DNA from: Sphingobacterium faecale
GTDB lineage: Bacteria > Bacteroidota > Bacteroidia > Sphingobacteriales > Sphingobacteriaceae
Length of the DNA stretch: 64,000 nucleotides
Direction: 5' to 3'
NCBI RefSeq assembly: GCF_016746095.1
Contig: NZ_JAERTY010000006.1
Coordinates: forward strand, 1 to 64,000
Position 1 is the first letter of the stretch; every line of letters begins with the position of its first letter. Positions 1-8,170 of this stretch are shown here, piece by piece. The notes beneath the pieces were generated by a model. The model was not told where the DNA came from. It made no database searches and was given only the letters and a program-made list of their open reading frames with translations. Position numbers and translations under genes: made by a program.

Positions 1-99
1 TATATCGAATATTATAATAACAACAGGATAAAACTCAATTTAAACGGAATGAGCCCGATGGAATATCGAGCTCATTACAATAACAAATCTAATAACTAA
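1..99 (+). pseudogene. C-terminal tail of an IS3-family transposase (cut by window edge)
   Basis: The frame open from base 1 ends in YNNNRIKLNLNGMSPMEYR followed by about nine residues and a stop at 97-99. This matches the C-terminal signature of the IS3-family OrfB integrase (DDE transposase), where a YYNxxRIKxxLxGxSPxxYR tail follows the catalytic domain. Only about 32 codons are visible, so it cannot be told whether the element is intact to the left of the window. The reading is seen in sequence; the family assignment is from knowledge of the conserved tail. Confidence 0.8.
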
Positions 100-143
100 A
101 TTTGTCTAAACTTTTGGGGGCACTCTATTTTGCCCCTTTTTTT
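100..143 (+). mobile_element. Right end of the IS3-like element with an overlapping terminator hairpin
   Basis: Directly after the transposase stop comes a stretch reading TTTGTCTAAACTTTTGGGGG (101-120), which resembles IS3/IS150-type right terminal repeats in Bacteroidota. Overlapping it, GGGGCA (117-122) pairs with TGCCCC (131-136) across an eight-base loop and is followed by seven T residues, a good intrinsic terminator. The exact end of the element and any target duplication cannot be fixed without the left end. Confidence 0.5.
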
Positions 144-1014
144 ATTTAGTTCTTTTATATTTTTTATATTTCCGCCAACCTATAAACGTACCGAGCAACA
201 ATAGTAGAATAGGCCAGATGCCAATTGCTCCAATAAAAATATTTTCTATAAGCTCCCAGCCGAAACCAAAAGCTTCCTTCGTTTTTAGCCAAAAGCCACT
301 GTCACTATAGGCAATTATAGAGTCCGAGTTATAGAGGTTTAAGACAAGTGTACTATAGCTCACTTGATCCTTCATTGCTCTTAGGGCACTTTCTGTACTC
401 TCTATCTCCTCTTGCAATTGTCTTATTTGTTCCTCTATTTCTAATAGTTCCTTTACGTTTTTTGCATTCGCTACCATATTTTGATACCGAGCTAGATATA
501 TTCTTTTACTTTTTACCCTTGATTCCAGGTCATAGTACTGAAGGGATACATCTTGAGCATGAATAGATTTTTCCGTTATTTTATCATTACTTTTCTCTAT
601 TCCCTGGAGAAAGGTGTCAAATTGAGAGGAGGGAATCCGTAGGGTTAGGTTATAGTTTGTGTAAGTTGTTCCTGTGGTGGTACTTTCCTGCTCATAGTAG
701 CCATTAGCCTTTTTTACAAGGGCGTCGATTGCTGTTTTGCTTTTTTTGAGGTCCTTAGATTCTACCGATATATTTCCGGTTCGTATTATTTTTTTTCCTT
801 GGTTTAGTTTTTCTGCTTCTAGTTTCTCGGTTCCTAATTCTGTTGCTTCGCTTTTTAAAGGCATCGCGGTTGTGGCAGCCGCATCTACTGTTTTTAAGTC
901 ATAAGCCGTTGCTTGGTCAGCGCTGCTTTCCATTGACACCTCTTTAGAGCCTTGCCCACATGCTAAAACACCTGTTAAGCTTAATAGAGCGAGTAGGAAT
1001 GTTATCTTGTTCAT
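142..1014 (-). CDS. DUF4349 domain lipoprotein with C-terminal membrane helix
   Basis: A 290-residue protein. Residues 1-19 form a lipoprotein signal ending in VLAC-GQ (Cys19 the lipidated residue). Residues about 75-235 match the DUF4349 family: an IIRTGNISVESKDL start, a central coiled stretch rich in Glu/Gln (about 185-215, EEQIRQLQEEIESTESAL), then a VSYSTLVLNLY strand. A hydrophobic helix at about 255-277 is followed by a basic tail. Having both a lipobox and a C-terminal helix is usual for this family. The function of DUF4349 is unknown; it is an envelope protein. The stop overlaps the T-tract of the hairpin downstream of the transposase remnant, which may end both transcripts. Confidence 0.85.
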   Translation of the reverse strand: MNKITFLLALLSLTGVLACGQGSKEVSMESSADQATAYDLKTVDAAATTAMPLKSEATELGTEKLEAEKLNQGKKIIRTGNISVESKDLKKSKTAIDALVKKANGYYEQESTTTGTTYTNYNLTLRIPSSQFDTFLQGIEKSNDKITEKSIHAQDVSLQYYDLESRVKSKRIYLARYQNMVANAKNVKELLEIEEQIRQLQEEIESTESALRAMKDQVSYSTLVLNLYNSDSIIAYSDSGFWLKTKEAFGFGWELIENIFIGAIGIWPILLLLLGTFIGWRKYKKYKRTK

Positions 1015-1127
1015 CTTCTTGTTTTTTAGTTTGACAAATAGCTAAACCCTAAATATCGGTTTTTAGTTTTGGGGTTTTCAGATAGATGCACAAACAGGTA
1101 CTATTCCATACTTGATCGATATATTAT

Positions 1128-1170
1128 AACTAAAAATGCGCTTAATACTGTATTAAGCGCATTTTTAGTT
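1128..1170. terminator. Strong bidirectional intrinsic terminator
   Basis: A perfect 20-bp inverted repeat (1128-1147 with 1151-1170) with a three-base CTG loop, whose GC-rich core TGCGCTTAATA is flanked by A5 on the left and T5 on the right. It works in either direction on paper. It sits at the stop codon of the flavin oxidoreductase gene and is its natural terminator on the minus strand. Confidence 0.85.
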
Positions 1171-2203
1171 ATTTGGTAGCCTCTTTTACTTTTGGGGCTA
1201 TTTTCGTTCCGTATATTTCGATGGCTTTCATCATGTCTTTATGGTCCGGACTTCCCACATCAGTATGAGCGGAGAATCGCGTTAAACCGAAAGCTTCCTT
1301 TACAGCCAGAATCTTATCTATAGACTCATTTGCATCTCCTACAATGAGATGTCCATGGGCCGAACGGCCAAAGTCATACTGCGATTTTTGATACGGTGGC
1401 CAGCCTCTGGAAGCTCCTATTCTATTCATTTGTGCTCCATATATAGGATAGTATTTTTCAGCTACGGCTTTACTGTCTTCTCCAAAGAAGGCGTGCATAT
1501 GTACACCTACTTGAAATTTTTCCATATCATGCCCATTATCTTCATAAGCCTGTTTGTACATTTCGAATAGTGGTGTAAACTGTTCCCAAGCACCACCTAT
1601 GATGGCAAACATAACTGGCAAACCTAGTTTTCCTGCTCTGATTACCGAAGATGTCGTGCCACCTACAGCAACCCATATAGGCAATCCATTTTCTGTTGCT
1701 CTTGGATGGATTTCCTGATTTATTAGCGATTTTCTAAATTTTCCGGTCCAGTTAATGGATTTGTTTTTCTTTATTTTGAGTAATAGTTCTAATTTTTCTT
1801 CGAACAATTCGCTATAATCCTTCAGATCATAACCAAAAAGAGGAAAGGATTCGATAAAAGACCCACGACCGGCCATTATTTCCGCCCGTCCGCCTGATAT
1901 AAGATCTACAGTAGCGAAATCCTGATATAGTTTTACAGGATCTGTAGAGCTTAAAACCGATACCGCTGAACCCAATTTAATATTTTTTGTTACGGTTGCG
2001 GCTGCAGCAAGAATTATTTCAGGAGAGGCTACAGCATAATCTGGTCGGTGATGTTCACCCATACCAAAAAAATCAAGGCCCACCTCATCCATCAATTTGA
2101 TTTCCTCAATTATTTCTTGAAGACGTTGTTGTGTGGATTGTATTTGACCTGTTTTAGGATCTATCTGAAGATCACCAAACATACCTATTCCTAATTCTAA
2201 CAT
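1169..2203 (-). CDS. LLM class flavin-dependent oxidoreductase (luciferase-like monooxygenase)
   Basis: A 344-residue TIM-barrel protein of the bacterial luciferase-like monooxygenase family, which uses reduced flavin and O2 on varied small molecules. Visible family features are the N-terminal strand LELGIGMFGD, the FFGMGEHHRPDYA segment (about residues 45-57), IKLGSAVSVLSSTDPVKLYQDFATVDLISGGRAEI (about 75-110), and the PIWVAVGGTTSSVIRAGKLGLPVM flavin-phosphate region (about 175-200). The substrate cannot be read from sequence. It appears to be a single-gene unit: a -7-like box TATATTTG lies upstream on the minus strand (2267-2274) and a strong terminator follows the stop. Confidence 0.88.
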   Translation of the reverse strand: MLELGIGMFGDLQIDPKTGQIQSTQQRLQEIIEEIKLMDEVGLDFFGMGEHHRPDYAVASPEIILAAAATVTKNIKLGSAVSVLSSTDPVKLYQDFATVDLISGGRAEIMAGRGSFIESFPLFGYDLKDYSELFEEKLELLLKIKKNKSINWTGKFRKSLINQEIHPRATENGLPIWVAVGGTTSSVIRAGKLGLPVMFAIIGGAWEQFTPLFEMYKQAYEDNGHDMEKFQVGVHMHAFFGEDSKAVAEKYYPIYGAQMNRIGASRGWPPYQKSQYDFGRSAHGHLIVGDANESIDKILAVKEAFGLTRFSAHTDVGSPDHKDMMKAIEIYGTKIAPKVKEATK

Positions 2204-2266
2204 AGTTTTTTAATGTAAGCGTATAACAAAAGTCAATTTATCTATCTTGACCACTTTAAACTTATA

Positions 2267-2274
2267 CAAATATA
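2267..2274 (-). promoter_or_regulatory. Bacteroidota -7 box (TATATTTG) for the flavin oxidoreductase
   Basis: On the minus strand this matches the TAnnTTTG consensus of the Bacteroidota housekeeping sigma factor, 63 bases before the ATG. A TTTG lies upstream, but at 16 bases the spacing is shorter than the usual 19-21, so only the -7 element is convincing. Confidence 0.4.
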
Positions 2275-2316
2275 CTCCTCCTTGGGTTTGCAAAAATTAA
2301 GATAGGTTAAGAAAAC

Positions 2317-2898
2317 TTACCCATGTATATACTCTTTGGTACCATATGACTGTATCAGTTTACCTTCAAAATCCAACCATTCTTTCCAGCGTTTATCTAC
2401 ATCTACGTCTTTACTGTACTTTTTCGCAAAGTTTAAAAATGTAGTATAGTGGTTTGCTTCCGAGACCATCAGCTCATGGTAGAATTTTGCCAGTTCTCTG
2501 TCTTTAATGTTTTTAGAAAGGACTCTGAACCTTTCGCAACTTCGTGCCTCTATCATCGCTGCAAATAATAGGCGGTCTATAAAAGCTTGGTTTCTAGAAC
2601 CATCTTTCTTTAAAAACTTCATCAGTTGTCCCACGTAATCATCTTTTCTTTCCCGTCCTAGTGTATATCCTCTTTCTTTGATAATACCAATTACCATTTT
2701 GAAGTGTTCTATTTCTTCCAGCGCAATATCCGTCAGTTCGTGTACGAGATCTTCAAACTCTGGATTCTGAGTAATCAACATTATAGCATTAGAGGCTGCT
2801 TTTTGTTCGCACCACGCATGGTCCGTCAAAATTTCTTCCAAATTGGACTCGGCAATATTGGCCCAGCGAGGGTCTGTAAGTAGTTTTAATCCTAGCAT
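2317..2898 (-). CDS. miaE: tRNA-(ms2io6A)-hydroxylase MiaE
   Basis: A 193-residue ferritin-like di-iron protein that hydroxylates the isopentenyl side chain of ms2i6A (or i6A) at position 37 of tRNAs reading UNN codons. The call rests on the all-helical layout and the repeated carboxylate/histidine motifs: DHAWCEQKAASNA (near residue 31), LEEIEHFKMV (62-65), MIEARSCERFRVL and VSEANHYTTFL. Length is that of the short MiaE form. It has a good promoter (2926-2933 on the minus strand) and appears to be transcribed alone. It complements MiaA, encoded about 7 kb away at 10136-11047; the intermediate enzyme MiaB is not in the window. Confidence 0.88.
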   Translation of the reverse strand: MLGLKLLTDPRWANIAESNLEEILTDHAWCEQKAASNAIMLITQNPEFEDLVHELTDIALEEIEHFKMVIGIIKERGYTLGRERKDDYVGQLMKFLKKDGSRNQAFIDRLLFAAMIEARSCERFRVLSKNIKDRELAKFYHELMVSEANHYTTFLNFAKKYSKDVDVDKRWKEWLDFEGKLIQSYGTKEYIHG

Positions 2899-2925
2899 TA
2901 TTATTCTCGATTTGTTTCCGAACTA

Positions 2926-2933
2926 CAAACTTA
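2926..2933 (-). promoter_or_regulatory. Bacteroidota -7 box (TAAGTTTG) for miaE
   Basis: A full match to TAnnTTTG on the minus strand, 27 bases upstream of the miaE ATG, preceded by an A/T-rich stretch. It supports the chosen start and monocistronic expression of miaE. Confidence 0.55.
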
Positions 2934-2995
2934 GATAATTTCCTTTACATAAACTTTCTTTAGGAATGGTGCTTAGGCAGTATTGTGTCAAAGCT

Positions 2996-3080
2996 AAAAA
3001 CCGGTCCCCAGAAAGAAAGATCCTTGAGACCGGTGTGGGCTGGGATTAGCCTGCCATCCCCATTCACATTATTCCCACAA
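2996..3080 (-). ncRNA. Possible structured small RNA ending in an intrinsic terminator
   Basis: The gene-free stretch between miaE and the glycosyltransferase gene contains dense secondary structure. On the minus strand, TGTGGG (3074-3079 complement) pairs with CCCACA (3034-3039 complement), enclosing a GGGAT/ATCCC hairpin (3042-3046 with 3056-3060). This is followed by a 7-bp ACCGGTC/GACCGGT stem (3000-3006 with 3028-3034) and five T residues. This order, structured body then terminator, fits a small RNA gene read towards miaE. No known RNA family was recognised; 6S or signal recognition particle RNA were considered but the conserved cores are not visible. Confidence 0.3.
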
Positions 3081-3126
3081 TCTTATCATAGGTAGTAACT
3101 GTCATGTATGAATTCAGAAGAAGCCA

Positions 3127-3158
3127 TTTATTCGGTTAATTTAATTGTGTTATTTTTG
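3127..3158 (+). promoter_or_regulatory. Bacteroidota promoter for the glycosyltransferase gene
   Basis: TTTA at 3127-3130 and TATTTTTG at 3151-3158, separated by 20 bases, match the -33/-7 arrangement of Bacteroidota promoters. The gene's ATG lies 54 bases downstream. Confidence 0.55.
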
Positions 3159-3212
3159 CGTAATTAAGGTTGTTTAAATATAGTTAAAAAATAAAAGCAG
3201 AGATAGTTAAAA

Positions 3213-4439
3213 ATGCTAAAAGTTCTCTTTATCGGTTTAGTATGGCCTGAACCCACTTCTTCAGCAGCCGGTTGGAGAATATTACATTTGGTACGCTTAT
3301 TTTCAGAATATTATGAGGTTCATTTTGCTTCAGCGGCTGCAACCGGGCCTTATTCTTTCGACATGGATTCCATAGGAGTAATATCACATTCTATCCAGCT
3401 GAATGATTCTTCTTTTGATGATTTCATTAAGGACCTAAATCCTCATATTGTTGTTTTCGATCGTTTTATGGTCGAAGAACAATATAGTTGGCGGGTTGCG
3501 GAGCAATGTCCAGATGCACTTCGCATATTGGATACAGAGGATTTACATTTCGTCAGGTTGGCCAGACAGGAAGCTTTTAAGAAGAAAAGGAAAATAGACT
3601 ATAGAACAGACCTTGCTAAACGCGAGATAGCATCTATATTGCGTTCTGATTTGTCTTTAATTATTTCCCAAGATGAGATGAAGCTTCTGATTAATGATTT
3701 TATGGTGCCCAATGAGCGTTTATTTTTTCTGCCTTTTCAGGAAGAAAAGTTAACACAGGTACATAAATTATCTTTGCCATCTTTTGAGCAGCGTAAACAC
3801 TTTGTATTCATCGGTAATTTTATACACGAACCAAATTGGCGTACAGTAGAGATTTTAAAACACAAGATATGGCCTGAGATACGCAAAAGGGAAGGTCAGG
3901 CAGAGCTTCATATTTTTGGAGCATATGCTTCGGAAAAAGTATTTCAATTGCACAAGCCTAAGGAAGGGTTCTTTATTAAAGGAAGGGCGGAGGATGCAAG
4001 AGAGACTGTTGCCCAATATAGCGTATTGTTGGCCCCCATACCCTTTGGAGCTGGTGCAAAAGGAAAATTAGTCGATGCCATGTACGCTGGTACACCATCG
4101 ATGAGCAGTACGGTAGCTGCGGAGTCGATGCTATCCGGCAGTGAGTGGGCTGGTTTCATTGCTGATGACACCGATTCTTTTGTTGAAAACACGTTGAGAT
4201 TGTATCGTGACAAGAGCCTTTGGCAAGAAAAACAAGAGGTTGGTTTTCGTATCTTTAACGATTTATATGCCGATAATTCTTACAGTCAAGAGTTTATTGC
4301 TAAACTTCAAGTGCTTCAGGCAGACCTTAAACCCTTTAGAAATAGAAATTTTTTTGCAGATATATTGATGTATCAATCGCTTCAATCCACGAAGTATATG
4401 TCATTGTGGATTGAAACGAAGAATAAAACTAGGCCATAA
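3213..4439 (+). CDS. GT-B fold glycosyltransferase (group 1/GT4-like)
   Basis: A 408-residue protein. The N-terminal half begins with a strand and glycine-rich loop (VLFIGLVWPEPTSSAAGWRILHLVRLF). The C-terminal half has FVFIGNFIHEPNWRTVEILKHKIWPEI, LHIFGAYAS, FFIKGRAEDARETVAQYSVLLAPIPFGAGAKGKLVDAMYAGTPSMSSTVAAE, the usual nucleotide-sugar binding layout of GT4-type enzymes with the GAGAKGK loop and a downstream Glu. No signal peptide or membrane helix is seen, so it is probably cytosolic. Donor and acceptor are unknown. The gene stands alone, with no polysaccharide cluster around it. Its last 11 bases overlap the end of the convergent aromatic hydroxylase gene. Confidence 0.8.
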   Translation: MLKVLFIGLVWPEPTSSAAGWRILHLVRLFSEYYEVHFASAAATGPYSFDMDSIGVISHSIQLNDSSFDDFIKDLNPHIVVFDRFMVEEQYSWRVAEQCPDALRILDTEDLHFVRLARQEAFKKKRKIDYRTDLAKREIASILRSDLSLIISQDEMKLLINDFMVPNERLFFLPFQEEKLTQVHKLSLPSFEQRKHFVFIGNFIHEPNWRTVEILKHKIWPEIRKREGQAELHIFGAYASEKVFQLHKPKEGFFIKGRAEDARETVAQYSVLLAPIPFGAGAKGKLVDAMYAGTPSMSSTVAAESMLSGSEWAGFIADDTDSFVENTLRLYRDKSLWQEKQEVGFRIFNDLYADNSYSQEFIAKLQVLQADLKPFRNRNFFADILMYQSLQSTKYMSLWIETKNKTRP

Positions 4440-6174
4440 TCAATTCCATGCCATCTTTAATAAGATGAGCGATAGATGATTTGGTGTTTTGTAGATCATT
4501 TAGTCTTTTCGTGCATTGATCGAGCAGTTGATTATTTCCTGCTTGATAAGCAAGTTCAGCGATTTCTAGAGTCAATAGCCAATCCTCTGGGTAGATTTTG
4601 TGGACTTCATGGAAGATTTGCTCTAGATCAAGTTTTGAATTTGCTTCTTCGCGATGATTGCGGACAGCCAGATACAGGTTTTCTAGATCGATTTTTTCTT
4701 GAGTCTTGTGCTGTTTTATGGTTTTGGTCGCAGAAACATGTGAAATGAGATCAAAACTGCTATTATCTGCTGGCCCAGAATAGCAAGAACTCACTTTTTT
4801 TCCTATTGCCATATCATAGATTCCCCATTCCGGCTGGAACAAAATTTCATCCTGATGACGTACTGTACAGTTTTCCAAAGAGATCAGGATAATTTTTCCT
4901 TTTATATTTCTTCGACCTGTTATAATACGGCCCTCTACGGTGATATTACCTTCAAATTCCAATTTGATATCTTTTCCTTCTTCTATATTATAAGCCTGTA
5001 AATCTTTTGGGCTCATGTCTTCTATAGAAAGGTTGATTCCCTTGAGTTTACCTATGGGAGATCCAAATCCTTGGCTATGGTAATCGGTACCATGATTAAT
5101 AAGTTCCCGATCATGATAAGCTAATGACGTCGGAGATGAAGTATGTATATATATAGGTTTTCCCTGGTGCTCAATTACCCGACTGAATATTCCGGATATC
5201 TGTATTCCTGTAGAGAGTTCTATCGTACCCAGTGCTTTGGATTCTATAAGCTTGTTTAATCCACTGATTCCTCCCGTCCGTAATGCCATTGTATTGGCAA
5301 ATTCTTCCAAAACCAAGCTAAGGTAAGCAAAATCCGGTGTGACATATAGTTGGGGCTGTGGTTTGGTTATATCAAATCCTTGATAGGCAGCGCTGATATC
5401 ATAAGGTATCTTCTTGACTTCTTCGCGCATACACGAAGCAGACTCTCCAATAGACGACAGTAGTCCTGCACCATATATCTTAGGGTCATTCAACGTACCG
5501 ATTAAGCCATATTCTACCGTCCACCAATGTAAATTTCGAATCAGTGCCATCTCAGAAGGTTCTATTTTCTTGTTCTGAAGTTCGTTAACCAAGTATTCTA
5601 CCTTTTCTATTTTTTCTAAAGGAGTACCTTCTGCTTCTTTAAGAATAGAGAGTTCGCGTATGGCCTCGTATATTTCATAGTCATGAGCAGAAGATATTGC
5701 CTTACTCCCGATCTCCCCAAAGCGCCTGAGATATTCTGCATATTCTTTATTCGCTATAATAGGAGCATGACCAGCCCCTTCATGAATAATATCGGGAGCC
5801 GGAGTATATTCAATATTCTCGAGCTGGCGGATATCCGAAGCTATTACGAGCACATGGTATGCCTGAAACTCCATAAAAGCATTTGGAGGAATAAAACCAT
5901 CAACAGCAACAGCAGCCCAGCCTATTTCTTTCAGAATGCGATTCATACCATACATGTCCGGTATTTTGTCTATTTCCAATCCTGTTTTTTTTAGCCCTTC
6001 CAGATAGGATTCATGAGCTACCTTAGATAGATAATCTACATTTTTACGCATTACATAGCGCCACACCGCTTGGTTTATAGGTGTGTATTCATTGTAGTTC
6101 TGGGGTTTAATAAACTGCCTTAAATGTTTCGGAAGGCGGTCTAGAATTGGGTTTGACTCATAATTTGTATGCAT
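4429..6174 (-). CDS. Aromatic amino acid hydroxylase (phenylalanine-4-hydroxylase family), long form
   Basis: A 581-residue protein whose N-terminal 320 residues belong to the biopterin-dependent aromatic amino acid hydroxylases. The iron site is visible: HEGAGHAP with His131 and His136, and Glu221 in HWWTVEYGLIG. Family members convert Phe to Tyr (or hydroxylate Tyr/Trp) with O2 and a tetrahydropterin. Bacterial single-domain PhhA is usually about 260-300 residues. This one has extra helical sequence between the HxxxxH pair and the Glu ligand and a C-terminal region of about 250 residues that I do not recognise, containing LEFEGNITVEGRIITGRRNIKGKIILISLENC. Substrate is inferred, not proved. 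A TAAGTTTG box lies upstream at 6194-6201. Confidence 0.82.
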   Translation of the reverse strand: MHTNYESNPILDRLPKHLRQFIKPQNYNEYTPINQAVWRYVMRKNVDYLSKVAHESYLEGLKKTGLEIDKIPDMYGMNRILKEIGWAAVAVDGFIPPNAFMEFQAYHVLVIASDIRQLENIEYTPAPDIIHEGAGHAPIIANKEYAEYLRRFGEIGSKAISSAHDYEIYEAIRELSILKEAEGTPLEKIEKVEYLVNELQNKKIEPSEMALIRNLHWWTVEYGLIGTLNDPKIYGAGLLSSIGESASCMREEVKKIPYDISAAYQGFDITKPQPQLYVTPDFAYLSLVLEEFANTMALRTGGISGLNKLIESKALGTIELSTGIQISGIFSRVIEHQGKPIYIHTSSPTSLAYHDRELINHGTDYHSQGFGSPIGKLKGINLSIEDMSPKDLQAYNIEEGKDIKLEFEGNITVEGRIITGRRNIKGKIILISLENCTVRHQDEILFQPEWGIYDMAIGKKVSSCYSGPADNSSFDLISHVSATKTIKQHKTQEKIDLENLYLAVRNHREEANSKLDLEQIFHEVHKIYPEDWLLTLEIAELAYQAGNNQLLDQCTKRLNDLQNTKSSIAHLIKDGMELIMA

Positions 6175-6193
6175 GACTTGCTATATTATTTAT

Positions 6194-6201
6194 CAAACTT
6201 A
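6194..6201 (-). promoter_or_regulatory. Bacteroidota -7 box (TAAGTTTG) for the aromatic hydroxylase
   Basis: A full TAnnTTTG match on the minus strand, 19 bases before the ATG at 6174. The -33 element is poor. The rest of the 6175-6398 divergent gap is A/T-rich and shows no other clear signal. Confidence 0.45.
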
Positions 6202-6398
6202 ATAAATTCCGATATAAATTCTAAGGAAAGACTGTCGTAAGAAATTATATTTTTCACTACTTTCTTTGCCATCTTCAGAATAAGACCTATAATTTTATCA
6301 AAAAATAAGCTTATCTTTCATTACTTAAACTTATATATTACTAATGAGCTTGTGAACAAAGATGTTTGATCATAAGCCAATCAACAAAAACAAATTAG

Positions 6399-7454
6399 AT
6401 GAAAACGATAAAAGGCCCCGGTATTTTTCTGGCACAGTTTATTGCTAACGAAGCTCCATTTGATTCTATAGACAATATTGCAAAATGGGCGAAATCTTTA
6501 GGGTTTAAGGGGCTTCAGATCCCGACAGGTGACCCTCATTACTTTGATTTGCAAAAAGCTGCCGAGAGCAAAACCTATGCAGATGAGTATAAAGGAAAGT
6601 TAAATGAATTAGGGCTTGAGATTACCGAATTATCAACCCATTTGCAGGGGCAATTGGTCGCGGTTCATCCGGCCTATGACAAGCTTTTTGATGCATTTGC
6701 CCCTGAAAAGTTCCGGAATAATCCAAAAGCGCGCACGGAGTGGGCTATACAACAGCTAAAGTACGGAGCTAAAGCCTCTCAGAATCTAGGATTAAAAGCT
6801 CATGCTACTTTTAGTGGGTCTCTATTGTGGCAGTATTTTCATCCTTGGCCGCAACGGCCAGAAGGATTGGTAGATGAAGCATTTACTGAGTTAGCCCGAC
6901 GTTGGACTCCGATATTAGATACCTTCGAAGAATGTGGTGTAGATCTATGTTACGAGATACATCCCGGCGAAGATCTATTTGATGGTATTACCTATGAGAT
7001 GTTCTTAGAAAAGGTAAATAATCACCCAAGAGCTTGCCTATTATATGATCCGTCTCATTTTGTTCTGCAGCAACTGGATTATATACAATATATTGATTTT
7101 TACCACGAACGTATCAAGGCATTTCATGTCAAAGACTCTGAGTTCAATCCCACAGGTAAACAGGGGACATTTGGCGGCTACCAAAGTTGGTTGAATAGAG
7201 CTGGTAGATATCGTTCTCCGGGAGATGGTCAGGTAGATTTTAAAACCATATTCAGCAAGCTGAGCCAGTACGGTTACGACGGGTGGGCAGTAATGGAATG
7301 GGAGTGTTGTATCAAAAATCAGATCGATGGAGCGACAGAAGGATCCAAATTTATCGCTGATCATATTATTCGCGTCACTGATAAGGCATTTGATGATTTC
7401 GCTTCTACAGGAGCGGATGCTGCCTTTAATAAAGAAATTTTAGGACTTAGTTAA
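6399..7454 (+). CDS. Sugar phosphate isomerase/epimerase family protein (xylose isomerase-like TIM barrel)
   Basis: A 351-residue cytosolic protein of the AP endonuclease 2/xylose isomerase-like superfamily. Typical segments are IAKWAKSLGFKGLQIPT (about residues 25-42), LGLEITELSTHLQGQLVAVHP (about 72-93), GVDLCYEIHPGEDL (about 185-198), ACLLYDPSHFVLQQLD (about 208-223), IKAFHVKDSEF (about 236-246) and YDGWAVMEWECC (about 287-298). The Glu, Asp, His and Glu in these segments are the expected metal ligands. Such proteins isomerise or epimerise sugars or polyols; the substrate is not evident. A perfect hairpin terminator follows. The Gfo/Idh/MocA oxidoreductase at 8967 is often paired with this family but is not in the same operon here. 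Confidence 0.85.
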   Translation: MKTIKGPGIFLAQFIANEAPFDSIDNIAKWAKSLGFKGLQIPTGDPHYFDLQKAAESKTYADEYKGKLNELGLEITELSTHLQGQLVAVHPAYDKLFDAFAPEKFRNNPKARTEWAIQQLKYGAKASQNLGLKAHATFSGSLLWQYFHPWPQRPEGLVDEAFTELARRWTPILDTFEECGVDLCYEIHPGEDLFDGITYEMFLEKVNNHPRACLLYDPSHFVLQQLDYIQYIDFYHERIKAFHVKDSEFNPTGKQGTFGGYQSWLNRAGRYRSPGDGQVDFKTIFSKLSQYGYDGWAVMEWECCIKNQIDGATEGSKFIADHIIRVTDKAFDDFASTGADAAFNKEILGLS

Positions 7455-7455
7455 C

Positions 7456-7485
7456 AAAAAAGGCGCTCTGCAGAGCGCCTTTTTT
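7456..7485. terminator. Perfect bidirectional terminator between isomerase and def
   Basis: A 30-base perfect palindrome with GGCGCTCTG as its stem core, flanked by A6 and T6, lies between the convergent isomerase-like gene and peptide deformylase gene. The last bases of def lie in the T-tract, so a single element serves both genes. Confidence 0.9.
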
Positions 7486-8068
7486 ATCTTCCTTTCTTTT
7501 GCATTGGGAATTTCATTTTATACCCCACACGTATTTGTCCTTTAGAAATCTGATCTAATTTCGCTTTCAGCATAGTCTTTTTCAATGGCCCCAATTTGTC
7601 CACAAAAAGCTTTCCCTCAATATGATCATACTCATGCTGTACGATACGTGCCGCTAGTCCAGTAAGTTCAATCTCATGCTCTTCAAAGTTTTCATCCAAA
7701 TAGTTTATCACCACATTGGGCGGACGCATTACCTCCTCATTAATATCTGGAATAGAAAGACATCCTTCGTTAAAGGCCCATTTCTCGCCAGTTTCTTCAA
7801 CAATAATTGGATTGATAAATACCTTTTTAAAATCCTTTAAATTAGCATCGCCTTCTCCATCCTCGTCTTCGGCAAATGGAGAACCGTCAACAACAAACAT
7901 ACGTATGGCAAGACCTACCTGTGGGGCGGCGAGACCCACGCCGTGGGCACCATACATCGTCTCAAACATATTATCAATCAATTCTTTTAATTGAGGATAA
8001 TCTTCATCTATCTCCTCGGTTTTTTTCCGTAATACCGGATCACCGTATGCAACTATTGGTAATTTCAT
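7484..8068 (-). CDS. def: Peptide deformylase
   Basis: A 194-residue metalloenzyme that removes the N-formyl group from new proteins. All three family motifs are present: GVGLAAPQVG (residues 43-52), EGCLSIP (Cys103, metal ligand) and QHEYDHIEG (His145 and His149 ligands, Glu146 catalytic). The frame stays open upstream to 8209, but the start is placed at the ATG at 8066-8068. The family begins here with LPIVAYGDPVLR, and a TACCTTTG promoter box sits only 16 bases upstream (8085-8092 on the minus strand), so the longer reading would lie in the promoter. It is divergent from the gene at 8171. Confidence 0.95.
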   Translation of the reverse strand: MKLPIVAYGDPVLRKKTEEIDEDYPQLKELIDNMFETMYGAHGVGLAAPQVGLAIRMFVVDGSPFAEDEDGEGDANLKDFKKVFINPIIVEETGEKWAFNEGCLSIPDINEEVMRPPNVVINYLDENFEEHEIELTGLAARIVQHEYDHIEGKLFVDKLGPLKKTMLKAKLDQISKGQIRVGYKMKFPMQKKGR

Positions 8069-8084
8069 TTTTCTTAATCTTTTG

Positions 8085-8092
8085 CAAAGGTA
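8085..8092 (-). promoter_or_regulatory. Bacteroidota -7 box (TACCTTTG) for def
   Basis: A full TAnnTTTG match on the minus strand 16 bases upstream of the def ATG. It decides the def start and implies a very short 5' leader. Confidence 0.55.
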
Positions 8093-8132
8093 TGAATTTT
8101 TATTTTTCCTGATTAGGCGGTCGGATCTATAG

Positions 8133-8165
8133 TTTGATAGGTTACGATTATAAATTGTAATTTTG
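8133..8165 (+). promoter_or_regulatory. Promoter abutting the gene at 8171
   Basis: TTTG (8133-8136), a 21-base spacer and TAATTTTG (8158-8165) form one of the best consensus promoters in the window. The most upstream possible GTG start (8165) lies inside the -7 box and so cannot be translated from this promoter. Transcription would begin at about 8169-8172. Confidence 0.6.
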
Positions 8166-8170
8166 TGTCT

